Shown here: positions 35,184 to 47,452 of the stretch, in pieces
Position numbering within the stretch: position 1 is the first letter of the stretch
Layout of the letters: every line of letters starts with the position of its first letter
NCBI GenBank assembly: GCA_037974965.1
Contig: JBBPFI010000009.1
Location: forward strand, 1,178,001-1,242,000
Length of the DNA stretch: 64,000 nt
Direction: 5' to 3'
Source: Dacryopinax spathularia
Taxonomy: Eukaryota; Basidiomycota; Dacrymycetes; Dacrymycetales; Dacrymycetaceae
Program-made: the position numbers and the translations under genes
The notes under the pieces: generated by a model
The model's database searches: none
What the model saw: only the letters and a program-made list of their open reading frames with translations
Told to the model about the DNA's origin: nothing

Positions 35184-37040
35184 TCAAGCAACCACGGGAA
35201 CGGCATGCGAATCAGCCATGGCGTCCTTCTCGTCCAGGTTCTCATCGGACGAAGCGTAAACCTCCCCGACACCGGGAACATACTCCGACTTGGGACCAAA
35301 CGTGCCAAAGTGATCGTAGGCGTCTTCCTCGCCCAGGCCAGGCGGAGGGAAGATCTTGCTCAGCAGGACGTGGAGCGTAGCGGAGATGAAGAACCCAGCC
35401 GGGTAGGCAAGCTGATACATGTGCGTCCAGCCTGGGCTGACGGTGACGTTCGGGTTAACGGCGGCGATGAAGCCTGGCATGAGCGGCCAGACACCCATGA
35501 CCCATGCGATGACTGCGCGCGGGTTGACGCCCTTGTAGAAGAAGTAGATTGAGCTGTCGTTCGCTTTGTACAGGTCGGTCAGCTTGAGCTTCCAGCTGCG
35601 GACAATGATGAAGTCGGAGATCATGCAGCCGGTCAGCGGGCCAAGGAAAACGGAGAAGGAAGACAGCACGGTAAGGAAAGTACTGGGGACCTGCGATGAT
35701 GTCAGACAGCCATACGGAAGATCGACAGCAGCAAACGTACGTTAAGCAACTGCCATGGGCAGATAGCAACACCGACGACGGAAGTCAGGTAAGCACCACG
35801 ACGAATGTTGATGAAACGCGGGAACAAGCCGGAAAGGTCGATACCGCCGGAGATGGCATTGCCCGCAACATTGATACCGAACTGGGCAAGCACAAACGCG
35901 CATCCAGCGAAGAAGACGGCCGCGCGAGCACCGGGACCGCCGTGGAACTGTATCTGGGCGAGAAGGTCGTAAGGTGCCCAGAGCAGTTCCTCAACGTCCG
36001 GGAAGAAGCCGGCCGCACAGGACGTGACGATGATACCGATGAAAGCGGTGAGGGAGGACGCGATCGGGACGATGAGTGCTTGTGACCAGATCTGATCTGT
36101 TGGCTTAACGGCGAAACGGGTGTAGTCGGACTGGTTAAGGATACCGGCGCAGATTCCTCCAAGAACGGTGGTGATGCCATAGACGAATGCCCAGCCGAGG
36201 TTGGCCCCAGTCGGTGCAGGAGCGCCGGAGAACTTGGAAGCTTCGGTCAGCATCGGCCCACCACCGTGCTCCTTCGCGAGAGCCCAGATGAAGATGGTGA
36301 AAGCGGTGATCGTGATAGAGATCGATCCAGCCAGGAAGGGCTTGCGGTAGTACTCGGGCGGGACGTAGATTAGGGGAAGGGAGATGACGGTAAAGACGAT
36401 GAAGGCGACAAAGTCGTTCAGCTCCATGTTAGCGCTTGCCGGGAGCGTGTTGGGCAGAGTGTAGAATTGCGGCCAGATGGCGCCGATCACGACCTTGACG
36501 GATTGACCACCGAACCAGAGTTGGCAGGCATACCATACGAAGGAGAGCATGATTCGCATGAGCAGGGGAAGGATGGAGCCGAAGATACCCCAGACAAAGC
36601 GATTGTACACTGGGAAGGGAATATGGTACATGGCACTGCTCAACGTAAGCAATGGAAATAGCAGTAAGTGTGATGAACTAACCCGACATAGCCGTTGCCG
36701 ACGACGCAGGCCGCGACGAGGAGCTCACCGACGATAACGGCGATCATGGCTTGCCATACGTTTAAACCCAGAGCAAGAAGGGAAGAGGCGGAGGTCCAGC
36801 CAGAGATGTTGACAGCCGTCAACATCCAATATCCAACAAAGGACCATGGGCCCCAAGTACGCCGACTCGGAGGAAGAGGCATAATGTCACGGTTCAGCAG
36901 CCATTGGGAAGTGCCGTCCGGGTTCACCTCGTCTCCATGGTGGGGCACTTCAAGCTTCTTGATGAAGCTAGAATGATGAAGCAAGGTAAGCAGGAATACA
37001 AGTCCCCGAGAATACTCACTTGCCTCTTCACACTCGACAT
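35184..37040 (-). CDS. NCS1-family permease (uracil/allantoin/hydantoin type)
   Basis: Exons 36967-36683, 36635-35741 and 35690-35184 are firm. With a first exon of 17 nt at 37040-37024 the total is 568 codons (567 residues). That first junction needs a GC donor (AG|GCAAGT); using the adjacent GTGAGT with a later acceptor at 36958 also keeps frame. About twelve hydrophobic segments are visible. Family motifs include LNRDIMPLPPSRRTWGPWSF, SFVWYACQLWFGGQSV, NQSDYTRFA and GINVAGNAISGGIDL. These match the Fur-type fungal NCS1 branch, which carries uracil, uridine, allantoin or purines by proton symport at the plasma membrane. The divergent hydantoinase gene next to it argues for a ring-shaped amide substrate such as a hydantoin or allantoin, but the exact substrate is not readable from sequence. 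Confidence 0.93.
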
Positions 37041-38274
37041 GGTGGAATCTAGTTAGGGTACCTTTTCGTACGGTTGACCTGGGTCCTACGGGAAGGATGC
37101 ACGCTGGTGATAGTGCTTCTTCCTGAAGAAAGGGGAAGCCTTCCAGGTCATGCCTCGAGGCTATTTAGCATATCCAGACCAACGCAGGCTGTTTCCGTGC
37201 TGAGACAGCCAGCTATCTCTACAATCCAGTGGGTACTGAATTGTTATCGGCTATCCGCATCCCGAAGGCTGCGGGCCCCATTGCCATCGATAGCTTGTTT
37301 TGAGAAGCCCCTCACAGTGGAGAAGTGGTCCCTCGAATAGGAACCCAGCTCGCCGATCGCATAATCCCTTCGCCGCTGATTGGCCAGCAAAACCCCGCAT
37401 ATCTCGCTCACATGATGAGAGCTGCGAAGGTCCGATAAAAGCGCGGTTGACTCGTTCTCGTGCGTGTGCCTGGAGGAATGGGAGTCCGTAAGTCGGGCCG
37501 TGGACCAGAGTGCCGTTATTCGTTCGGCACCAATCCTTACCAACGATCGTCACCGATCAAAACGTAACCTTGGTCTCTCCGAAGTGTCGTCCCGCCGGCC
37601 AATCGCCAAGAAGACGCCTCGCTATGGGCGCTTGATTGGACAGGTTGAGCGGCACGATCTGTCGCGGATGAACTCTGCGTTCCCCGGTAAAAATAAATGG
37701 GCGCTTGATGTCGAACCTGGTGATACGGATTCGAGGGCTGCCATAGGCTCGAAGTGGCTGCCGGAGATGGCAACAAATGAAAATGTCTTACATAGCCACC
37801 ATTTCATTAGTTTTGAACCCTTCGGATTCCGTGATCCGACTGTCCCAAAAAGGAAGTCCCCGCTGCGTCCTTATCGCGCCTCGGTCCCTTCGGTCTTCTA
37901 TCGGTCCCTCACATCCGCCCAAGTCATCCCTCAAACAAACCAGTCTGGACCGAAATGGGCGCTTACTCATACATTGTGTGAAGGGTAGTTATCTTGCAAG
38001 CTGTAGCCGGACTAGCAAGTCTTGGATAGGATACCTGTGGACTACACTCGCACATGGTATCTTCATTAGCCGTTTGCAGTCGGTCTCGGCCGGGCATTCA
38101 TTCTCCCTCGTCTTCGGGCGAGTTACGGTCCGACCCTGAGAGGATCCCCTTCCCGGACCTCTCTTTAGAGGCGTAGTATTCATCAAGCAATGCCACAAGA
38201 AGTCGAGCACTTGCCGCCCGGCGCATTTAACTTCTCCCATTCAAGCTCTCGTACGACCATTCAACCTGTCTACC
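37041..38274. promoter_or_regulatory. shared divergent promoter region of NCS1 and hydantoinase genes
   Basis: 1.2 kb separating two start codons that point away from each other. CCAAT-type pentamers occur near 37378 (ATTGG), 37599 (CCAAT) and 37633 (ATTGG). About six HGATAR sites, the target class of fungal nitrogen-regulating GATA factors, are seen on one strand or the other (for example near 37246, 37287, 37433 and 37988). By chance three to four are expected, so the excess is not convincing alone. No other gene is supported here. Confidence 0.5.
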
Positions 38275-41200
38275 ATGCTTCGGATTGGAGTTGACGTCGG
38301 CGGTAAGCAAATTAAAGTCGCGTGGCCTCCAAGTTTCTAAACATCATGAATACTTAGGCACGAACACCGATGGTGTCCTCATCGACGTGTCGCGCACTGC
38401 TGAGCCCAGTCGCGGTATTCTTGCGTCTTTCAAGAGCCCAACAACACCCAATGTCTCCGAAGGCATTGAGACGGCGGTGCGCACCGTCATGGAGGAGGCG
38501 AAGGTCAACCCGAGCGACATCAGCTCCCTGACGATCGGGACCACGCACTTCATTAATGCTGTCCTGGAGCAGGACGTGCGGAGGTTGAAGAAGGTCGCGG
38601 TCATCCGTATCTGCGGACCGTACACGCGTCGTACGTGTGTTCAACTACCCAAGCAAACCATGATTCTCATTGAACCATAGAATGCCCACCTTTTGTGGAC
38701 TTCCCTCCGCAGCTCCGGGAGATCATGGAGGGTCACGTCGGCTACGTCGATGGTGGTCTCGAGATCGACGGTAGCGAGATCCTGCCTCTGAACCCAGAGC
38801 AGATCGTGGAACAGTGCAAGGAGATCAAGGCAAAGGGCATTAACAATATCGTGCTTGTGGCCGTCTTCTGCTCGCTCGATACGGAGGGTCGCTATGAGCA
38901 GAAGGCACGGGAGATTGTACTGAAGGAGCTGGGCGACGGAGTCAATGTCGTTTGCTCCTCTGAGGTGGGCCAGATCGGCCTCCTCGCCCGCGAGAACGCG
39001 TCAAGTGAGTTCTTCAACAAGCATATAGTCCCGCAGCTGACCATTATCAACAGTCCTCAACGCATCGATCTTAACCTTTGCCCAGCGCACCGTCCGTGGT
39101 TTCAAGCGTGCCATGCAACGCCTCAACCTCTCTTGCCCTCTCTACCTCACCCAAAACGACGGCACCTTGACCACAGCCGCCAAAGCCGCCGCCCTGCCGA
39201 TCCGTACTTTCGCTTCTGGCCAGACCAACTCCATGCGGGGCGCTTCTTACCTCGCGGGGCTCGATCTCCGCAAAGAATCCGGCAAGTCCATCATCGTATG
39301 CGACGTTGGCGGTACTACTACCGACATTGGCGTCCTCCTTCCGTCCGGTTTCCCGCGTCAGGCTGCCGCATATATCGAAGTTGGTGGCGTCAGGACGTCG
39401 TTCGCGATGCCAGACCTGCTCAGTATCGGCCTGGGAGGAGGGTCTCGAGTGCGATACGACCCTGCGACGGGGAAGACCACCGTCGGTCCCGACTCTGTTG
39501 GTCACTTCATTACCCGCGATGCCAAGGTCTTTGGAGGTGATGTCCTGACCGCTACGGATATTGCCGTCGCCCTCGGTCGCGCAAAAGTTGGAGACGCCTC
39601 AAAGATCGCCGATGTCACGTCGGAGCTCGCTGCTGCTGCTCAGGCATCGATGAAGAAGCAGCTCGAGAACGTCATTGATCGCATGAAGACGACGCCGGAG
39701 GACGCTACGGTGCTCATGGTTGGCGGTGGCTCGATCATCACTCCCGACTCGCTCGAAGGTGTTGGCGAGATCCTTCGCCCGCCTTTCTTCGGTGTGGCCA
39801 ATGCTGTCGGCGCTGCGATGGCCAAGGTTGCTGGCGAAGTCGACACGATCGAGATCCTCGAAGGCAAGCAGTTGTCCGAAGTGCTCGAGAAGATCAAGAA
39901 GGACGCTATTGCCCGTGCTATCGCTGCCGGGGGTGATGCTGGCCGAGTCTCGGTTGTGGAGGTGCAGCACGTGCCCGTGCAGTATGTCACCAACCAAGCT
40001 ACACGGATCATCGTCAAAGCTACTGGAGAGCTTGGAGCCAAAGGTGTGACCGGCCTTGATCAAGACGACATCAAGATGATTCCCGAGGAAGAGGAAGAAG
40101 TTGAGCCGCCAAAGGAAGCACTCCAGAAAGCGCTGCAAATGGAGAAGTTCGACCCCCTCACCTACAAGCCGACCATCAACGAGAACCGCGAGTGGATCCT
40201 TTCCGAGACGGATCTCGAGTGGATCGCAGACGGCTCGTATGTTCTCGGCACTGGTGGCGGTGGATCGCCATACTCCCCCATGTTGATGTGCAAGGAGCTC
40301 ATTCGCAACGGCAAGGTCCTGAAGATTGTTGACCCCGAAGACGTCCCCGCCGACAAGCTGTTCATGCGCACATGCTTCATGGGCTCTCCTTCCGTCGACC
40401 AAGAACGCATGACCGGCGGGAACGAGATGCCTGCTGCCCTGGATGCCCTGATGACTCACATGAACATCAAGCAAATCGAGGGCACCATCTCTGACGAAAT
40501 CGGCGGTGGGAACGGTATTGCACCTATTGTCGTCTCCGGTACACTGGGTGTGGCGACTCTGGACTGCGATCTCATGGGTCGTGCGTATCCTAATATGGAT
40601 CAAAGCCTTCCCGCCGTCTTCGGGATCCCGAATGCCTATTATCCCGTAGCGGTGGCCGATGGCGTCGGCAACTCGCTGGTCATGCACACTGCCAAGGAGC
40701 CCAAGTCGGTCGAACTCATCCTTCGGAATGTCTGTACCACAATGGGTTCTTCCGCTGCGGTGGCCGTGGCGCCTCTAAGCCGCAAGCAATGCCAAGACTA
40801 CGGCGTGCCCTACTCTGTCTCCCAATTGTGGCGCCTCGGTCGTGCTATCGCCGTCTGCCGCGCGAAGAACAACATGAAAGCGGTCCCATCCGCAATATTC
40901 GAAGTCCAAGGCGGCAAGTGTCTGTTCGTTGGCAAAATCGTTGATGTCAAGCGCGAAGTGCGCGCCGGCTGGACATGGGGTGAAGTGACGATCGCCTCCT
41001 TGCAAGACGACGAGCAAGACGAGACGACCAAGGACCCACTCATCCCCACCTACGGGCCGAACGACCTCGTCAGGATCCCATTCCAGAACGAGAACATCGC
41101 TGCCTACCTCGACAAGCCCAACGGCACGCGCGAGATCCTCACCTCCGTACCCGACCTCGTCTCCGTCCTAGACAGCCAATCCGGGTCGAACCTCGGCACC

Positions 41201-41383
41201 CCCGAATATCGGTACGGGCTCAGGGTGACGGTGATCGCCCTTGCCGGAGACGAGAAATGGACGAAGACGGAACAGGGCCTGATCTCTGGCGGGCCGGAAC
41301 GGTTTGGGTTGGATATCCCGTTCGTCGCGGCGGGCAAGTATAGGCAGCCGAAGAGCGTCATTAAGGAGTATGCGCCGAAATAA
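38275..41383 (+). CDS. hydantoinase/oxoprolinase (HyuA-type) fused to S-methyl-thiohydantoin desulfurase-like (DUF917) domain
   Basis: Exons 38275-38302, 38358-38630, 38681-39004 and 39054-41383 sum to 985 codons (984 residues). The first half is an ATP-dependent hydantoinase/oxoprolinase: MLRIGVDVGGTNTDGVLID is the N-terminal phosphate loop, split by intron 1. SLTIGTTHFINAVLEQ, then ASGQTNSMRGASYL and CDVGGTTTDIGVLLPSGFP, are the later nucleotide-binding motifs. From about residue 590 (SETDLEWIADGSYVLGTGGG) the second half is the family formerly called DUF917, now S-methyl thiohydantoin desulfurase, with EIGGGNGIAPIVVSGTLG and FGIPNAYYPVAVADG. The enzyme probably opens a hydantoin-like ring; the fusion also occurs in other fungi. 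Its start lies 1234 bp from the divergent NCS1 permease, suggesting co-regulated uptake and breakdown. Confidence 0.93.
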
Positions 41384-43314
41384 GTCTGAATGGACTGTTT
41401 ATCTCTCTCAGGGCTATTGGGTTTCCTCCTTGGGCATGATAGGAATGGGAAAGGGACGCATGTATCTAAGATCATTTCATAGACGGATTTCAGGCGAATG
41501 ACAATGCATCAACCATCAAGAATCATCGAGGCATAGTCAGCTGCCCCACCCAACTACTTCACCAGCGTCACGCCCGGCACGTAAGCGGTCCCGCGGGACA
41601 TTATTCCAGATTTATCAGACTTTCGACATGCTGATGATCGTGTCATTCACCGCTGTTTCCGGAGCGGGGTGATCGTACTGTCCATTATTGACAGCTTCCA
41701 GCTTGTCTTATACGGGCGCCAACCCTCCTGACAGACAACAGATCATGAATATCGCGGTCAGTATATCAACGATATGATATATCCTCATGATCGACACTGC
41801 CCACCCGTACAAAAATGCCGTGAACGCCTTTCGCCCTGCTTGTCAGAAGCGATTCTAACACCAAAACAAGGATGTACTGAACTCTCTTTTCATATATGTT
41901 TACTAGCAGTAAGTTACGTCGTCCTGAGCCAACGGTCATCCACCCAGCCTGGAGAATATACAGTAATCTCCACCAGTGAAAAGTTGACACACCAAGCATC
42001 TGGAACAAATTCGATGGATTATAGCCTCGCTGAGGCAGTGGAAGACAGAACGTCGTTAGAACCATACGTACGTACAAGCTACAAGGCAGTCTCCTCCCTC
42101 CGCGCCTCCTCGGACCTCACTGAGTATACTCCCTCTCCCCATAACAGCCCAGGCCCAACTCCGAGCTGCCCTCCACAAGCGCATCTAGTTCCAGTGAGGA
42201 GAAGAGAAAGAGCAACTGACGCCACAGCAAAGCAAGCATGCCAGCAGATCCAGAATCAAATTCCTTCCGGCTAGCCGATCCCCCACACCTCAGCCACATC
42301 GGCAACCCAACTTTGAACCCACCTTCAAACCCACCTTCCAACCGACTTCTGGTCGGGAAGTCAGCCACATATCTCACAATATCGGCAAACGAACTCGGCA
42401 TCGGGCACCTTGTATCTCGCTTCTTGCAGCTACTTCAGAACTAGTTTGGTTTTGGCTTTTGACTAGCTGTCAAAGACGAGAGAATACGGCTGGGCGGTCC
42501 CCTATGATGCAAACGCTAGGACATGTACAGGCTGTGCAGCACACGTCTCTCCCAAGTCCTGTAGAGTAGTGACCAGCTAGTACTAGTGTAGTATCATGAC
42601 AGAGAAAGTAGTGCATGTACATAGAGGGAGACGGGACGGACAACTTTACTGGCAGGTACCTATGTATCTCGGCCGTTGCCTTCGGCGTGAGACGGCGCTC
42701 TGACCTGAGCTGCGACATACCTCACTCCTTCATCAGTAAATTGCATCCGCAGCCCATAGCGGTTTTCTCTATGGGCGCTATATGGAAGCGTGACCTGCTA
42801 TGGGGGCTGTGTAGCCCCCTGGCATGCTATGCAGCGAGACCCTTTTCAGACCACTGCAGGCTGTGGTGCCGACATGGACTCCGAGACCATTGTAAGGTGC
42901 AGACCTGAGGTCCAGTCGTCGAGTAAAACAGGGTCTACACCTGCTCTCGCCTCAGTACTACTACGTCGCCACCTGCAGCATCCTTCGTCCTCGGTTGCAG
43001 TCAACATCGCGATAGCCTTGACTCCTGTCTTTCACTGATCGACAACGCCAGTTTGTCTTCGATAACGTCTTGAGGAAATTGGATACAGGATTACGCAGTC
43101 TGTTTCCTCGAGCAGGCGAAGTGCTACGGCCACGGGGCAGTGACTACAGCTGCAGGGGACGCTTAGTATCCTGTGCGAAGCAATCATCTGTTGAGATGGG
43201 TCTACAGCAGCTGACGGCTCTGAGCAACCTCCAGGTCTTGACGAGACTTTGTCCCTCTCTGTGACCAGCTTTCTTTCATTGGGTGAAGTGTCTGCAGGAA
43301 GCTTGCCTACTGCA
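41384..43314. other. gene-poor boundary between core and accessory regions
   Basis: 1.9 kb with no supported gene. The open frames are short and show no motif. A small perfect stem (GGGGGCT ... AGCCCCC, about 42805-42823) is present. Conserved housekeeping-type genes lie to the left; lineage-specific genes and transposon sequence lie to the right. Confidence 0.5.
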
Positions 43315-44731
43315 ATGACTGCCTCGCCGCTGTCCTCGCGTGCTCAAGAAGCCTACGATCGGCGAATTTCGATAGACGTTGGTCGCGATAGGAAGGCCTC
43401 GATGTCGGAGGGTCCAATGGATGCTCAAGGACACGCACTCGGCACTGTACCAAGCGTTCCATGCGACAACCCTCAGAACATGATTTTGCCGTTGCATTGG
43501 TCAAGGGGCGGATTGCATGTCCATGTTTGTCTCCCTTCTGATCCCTCCGAGATGCCGGTTCTTGCTCTTGGCGAAGATCTACCTGCCACTCGTGGGGCTG
43601 ACACGTACCAGAAGGAGGGCCGCAGGGCAAGGCGAGTACGGCAGTCTGGCAAGCCAATCCGTTCGCGGCGAAGAAAGACCGTCTCTGTCCAACCTGTCGT
43701 GGTCAGCGATCCTGCAGGGGATGACTCCACCCAGTCCTCCGGCTCGGGTGACAACTTATCTGATTATCCGGAGATGTGGGATACGCTGCAGCTGGCGAGG
43801 AACGAAGTTTGCAAGTACCATATGACGGAGGACATGGTGCCCAGCGGGTCCAAGCGCGATGAATTCGTCGAGAGGGCGAAGAATGCTGCAAACACGGCGG
43901 CCCTTGCTTCAGATCCAAATGCTTGCTTGATCGATTTCGACAAATTCCCAGGACAACGTGCACTGGTCGGGGTGTTTACTTGCTCGTCGCGTCCGCATCT
44001 GACATTCTGTAGCTCAATAAGGTCGGCCCCACTCTGCGGACTCTCTTTAAGACCAAAGCCGCGAAGAAGCTCGAAGAAGAGCATCCGAACCTCATCCGTG
44101 TCTACAACGAGCTTCATACAGCTGCAGATGAAGGAGACAAGAGCGACCGGAAGATCTCAATGTCTACCAAAAAGCGTGAACGTTTGACCAATCAGTTCCG
44201 GGCGGAGGTCAAAACGCTGCTGAATGATTTCCGCTTTGCGGCTCGTGACGTAAGCTGGCGAGGCGACCTCGACTTCGACGGTAGTACTAACTTATTCACG
44301 GCAACCCAGGCGCCAACTGCCGCCCTTCCAAGCCTTACATTCGCGAAGGATTCAGTCATTCAACCCGTCATACAGCTCGTCGCTGCAATGTGCTATATGC
44401 GTCCTGAGCAATCCAGCGATTGCAGCCTTGCGGCTCTTGAGCCCGCGCTGTTCGATCCGGTCCCGCTTCCGATGTTGGCCTACTCTCTTTTCATGGCGAG
44501 TCCCTCTTGGAACTTGGTTGGGATGGCTCCGCTGATCCAGCCCTGCCGCTTTCACAGTTCGATCACATCCTGTCATGTTACGAAATGGGCGTGGAGAAGC
44601 GCTGCTCCATTCTCAATGCGAGATACACCAAAAGATATCATGACACCCTCCGCTGGTTGCGTGAGTATGGAAGACTGCAACCTGAACAGTTTAGAAGCAG
44701 CATGTCAGTAATCACCGCTGCGTGCTTGTAA
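43315..44731 (+). CDS. DUF6532-type protein, copy 1, possibly frameshifted
   Basis: Unknown function. Exon 1 is 43315-43971 (219 codons); exon 2 begins at 44013 and restores VG|LNKVGPTLR. The N-terminal 150 residues are disordered with basic patches (RRARRVRQSGKPIRSRRRK). The rest resembles the DUF6532 family widespread in Agaricomycetes: a helical start (LQLARNEVCKYHMTEDMVPS), LTNQFRAEVKTLLNDF, VIQPVIQLVA, and FDPVPLPMLAYSLF. Past about 44500 the family-like sequence continues in another frame (LLELGWDGSADP...FDHILSCYEMG) to a stop at 44731. Either one base has been gained or lost near 44500, or a 41-nt intron with a weak GTCCCT donor is used; the first choice keeps more of the domain. Confidence 0.55.
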
Positions 44732-45205
44732 GTGTTCTCTCCACTGGGCCAAGCAATCTGCTGACGGTTGTACGTTCCAGCGAGGTGAATGGTATTACAC
44801 ATCAGTAAAAGTTTAACTGGCTGTTGCTATGGATAGTCGTATTTGCTTTGCTATGTAGGTTTCGGGAAACGCACATGGAGTTTTGTAATGATATGTACTC
44901 CGAATGACGAGGTCATGGACCGGATTCACCTATTCAATCATTGGCGCGCGATCCATCGCGAACATTGTCGATAACATCGCGGCGCACCAAGTGGGAAGAT
45001 GTGCGACCCCCAGCCAACCAGCCTCAGCCTTGACGGCATGTCGGACAGTGTTTTTGTACGCCCCAAATCCAAACAGAAACTAGGTTGTATTTGCCGTGGA
45101 AATCCGAGTACATGCAACGACAGATTGGGAGGGGGACACGTGAAATCATGGTGACGGCCTACTGGATGGTGTATACGATGCCTTGGAAGAAGGGTTCTCG
45201 CCAGC
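44732..45205. other. short interval between convergent genes
   Basis: About 470 bp between the 3' ends of a plus-strand and a minus-strand gene. No gene or repeat recognised. Confidence 0.5.
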
Positions 45206-47452
45206 TCATGAGAGAGCCTCAGCACTCCTCTTCCGCAGCCCCGAGAGAAACTTCTTTGCCGAAGAGAGTTTTCGCCGAAGATCTGGGATTTTCAACGCCA
45301 GAGCGTTAATATCGAGAGCTTCCTTTGAATTCACCTTCCCCGGTCTTGCCGTAAGTCTCAGGGCTTGCAACACCTGCTCAACGTCGGCAAGCGGTCTTGC
45401 AGATACGTCAGCAGCGGGATCCAGGTTCTTCCCCGCAGCCACGAGATCTGGTCCTACTGATTCCTCTTCGGAACGGAATCGAGCGGCTTGCGTTTTCCTC
45501 TTCTTCGGCGTGGACGCCAGCTCATCCTGATGTGGCCGCTTTCTGGTGTTACTCGCGGAGCCTTCTTCTCCCGATATCGGAGGGCGTGATCCGCGGCCTG
45601 AAGGGGTGCGATTCACAGAAACGTTGCACAATAGACGACAAGGCTTACCAATTACGTCCTCGCAGCTAGTAGGCTTCTCCCTTCGACTGCCAATGTTATT
45701 TTGCTCCTTCACTACATTTGGCTCTGCCTGAGAGAAATCCATGTCCTGGTCACTGCGGGAAGACGGAGTCAACAACAGAATGGAAAGACTCGTAACGTTC
45801 GCAGACCTTCCATGGTCGGGTCGAAGGTCCGGCCGTTGCACGGCTTCTATGCTCTTTGCCAGCCCGGAGTGCTCTGCAACTCTCGAAGTGACGAGTTCGA
45901 CGCCGATTGGATTCTCGAGTCCGAATACCAGCGCCAAATCCTTAGCGGTCCTCAGCAGAGTGATGAGTGCCGCTTCGAATGACCCTAGATAGGGAAGCGG
46001 TTCATATAGCTTGTAGAGATGAAGTACGTCCTTCTGTGATTGTACGAGGTTAGATCTCCGGGGACTCGAAAATTCAAGTGCATTACCAGTACATCCCAAG
46101 TGGAGAACCAAGACAATACCGATTCCCGGGTGGGCGTTTGTCCAGGCTCACCTGGCCGAGTGGATAGAAGCTGTTGAGCAACGGCGGCCGAGCGATAGTA
46201 TAGAACTTCGGGTATTTCAGATATCGGTGTATCCTGGCGGATTTCGAGTGTGGAGCATATGCCGAGAGCCTGGCATATCTCCGGGCTCCGTAAAAGTCTT
46301 GCCTCGCAGCCAAAGCCCGCACACCAACAACTCTCTCGCTCGTAATAGACGCTTGCTACAGTCAAGAGCTCCTCGGTTAGTCCGTTCGGATCAAGGGTTA
46401 CCCTGCTGAGAAGGGCATTCTGGAGGGTAAGAGAGATCTCACACAACAAGAGACGGGAGTGTACCAGATGGCCTGATACTGAGTCCAGCCAGCGCTGTCC
46501 GTGCTTCTTCGTCCAGTTTTCACCGCTCGGGCTTAATCCCTCTTCGCGCAATGCGAGAAGGCATGTCATTTCACACTCATCGTGCTGGAGCTGATCAGCT
46601 AAGCTCAGGAGGCCGGCGACCGTAGCGGGAGGCTCAGAATGGTTATCTGTCCAAACTGTTCCCGGCTCCTCCTCCTCCCTTGCCACTCTCGCCTCCTCCT
46701 GCCTCGTCGCACTCGTCTCCTCCTGAACCTCTGAAAGGGTTGAGCGTGTTTCGAGATCGTCATCTGAAGTCGTCTGGTCTGCCTGTTCCTCCCAATACGA
46801 CACAATGGCCGTAACGAGAGAGAGAGTCGATTGCATCGTCTCGCTGAGCACAACTTGCGATCGTTCCCATGCCTCACGCAACAGATCCTGCAAAATAACA
46901 CACGTTGTATAATATCCAAAACGGATCAATTGCGGGGCACTCACCACGTATCGTGAGACGTAGTAGCACCATTCTCTGAGGAGTCCACTCCCCGAGCGTA
47001 CCTGATTCGGTCGATGGATCAGGGCTTCACGAAGGCCCAAAAGGAAGTAAGCCTTCAAGGCCGATTCTCTTCCCACAGCTAGCAGGTCATGCTCTGGGTC
47101 ATCAGTGTCCACGTATGACAAGTCGGTGGTGGAACTAGCAGAAGGAAGGCTGGAATTCCTTGATGACATAGAATCGGACCGAGTCCTCCCATGGACTTCT
47201 CGCCGATGGCGGTGTGAAACCGGGGCATGCCGGATTGGAAAAAAAGGGGGGGTAGCTCGAAAAGGGCTATCGACGGCGTCTGCCGGGTCGTTAGAGGTCA
47301 TGGTCTGCTCTTGCCCAAACTTTGCCGTGTCGGAGCGTACCTTGCGCGGTCAAGTCCTGCTCGTCAGGAGAAAGCAGATCAAGCTCGTCTTCCGCAGACC
47401 AGGAGGCAGAGCTATCCACGGAATGGACAGAAACCGTTGGCGATGGCATCAT
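45206..47452 (-). CDS. hypothetical protein, 691 residues
   Basis: I do not recognise this family. Exons 47452-47341, 47279-46945, 46887-46087 and 46033-45206 sum to 692 codons. The 57-nt intron 46944-46888 is itself a multiple of three, so the frame reads on if it is kept. The N-terminus is Ser-rich (MMPSPTVSVHSVDSSASWSA). Helical segments follow (HDLLAVGRESALKAYFLLGL), then a Glu/Arg-rich coiled coil (TRQEEARVAREEEE). A folded region contains several Cys (YYERESCWCAGFGCEARLL) and SWFSTWDVLKDVLHLYKLYE. The C-terminal third is disordered with a nuclear-localisation-like patch (TPKKRKTQAARFR) and ends in a short basic coiled coil. It lies convergent to DUF6532 copy 1 in the accessory block. 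Confidence 0.68.

Noticed and set aside
37041-38274. GATA-factor site cluster between the NCS1 and hydantoinase genes
   Set aside because: About six HGATAR sites against three to four expected by chance in both strands; not a significant excess by itself.
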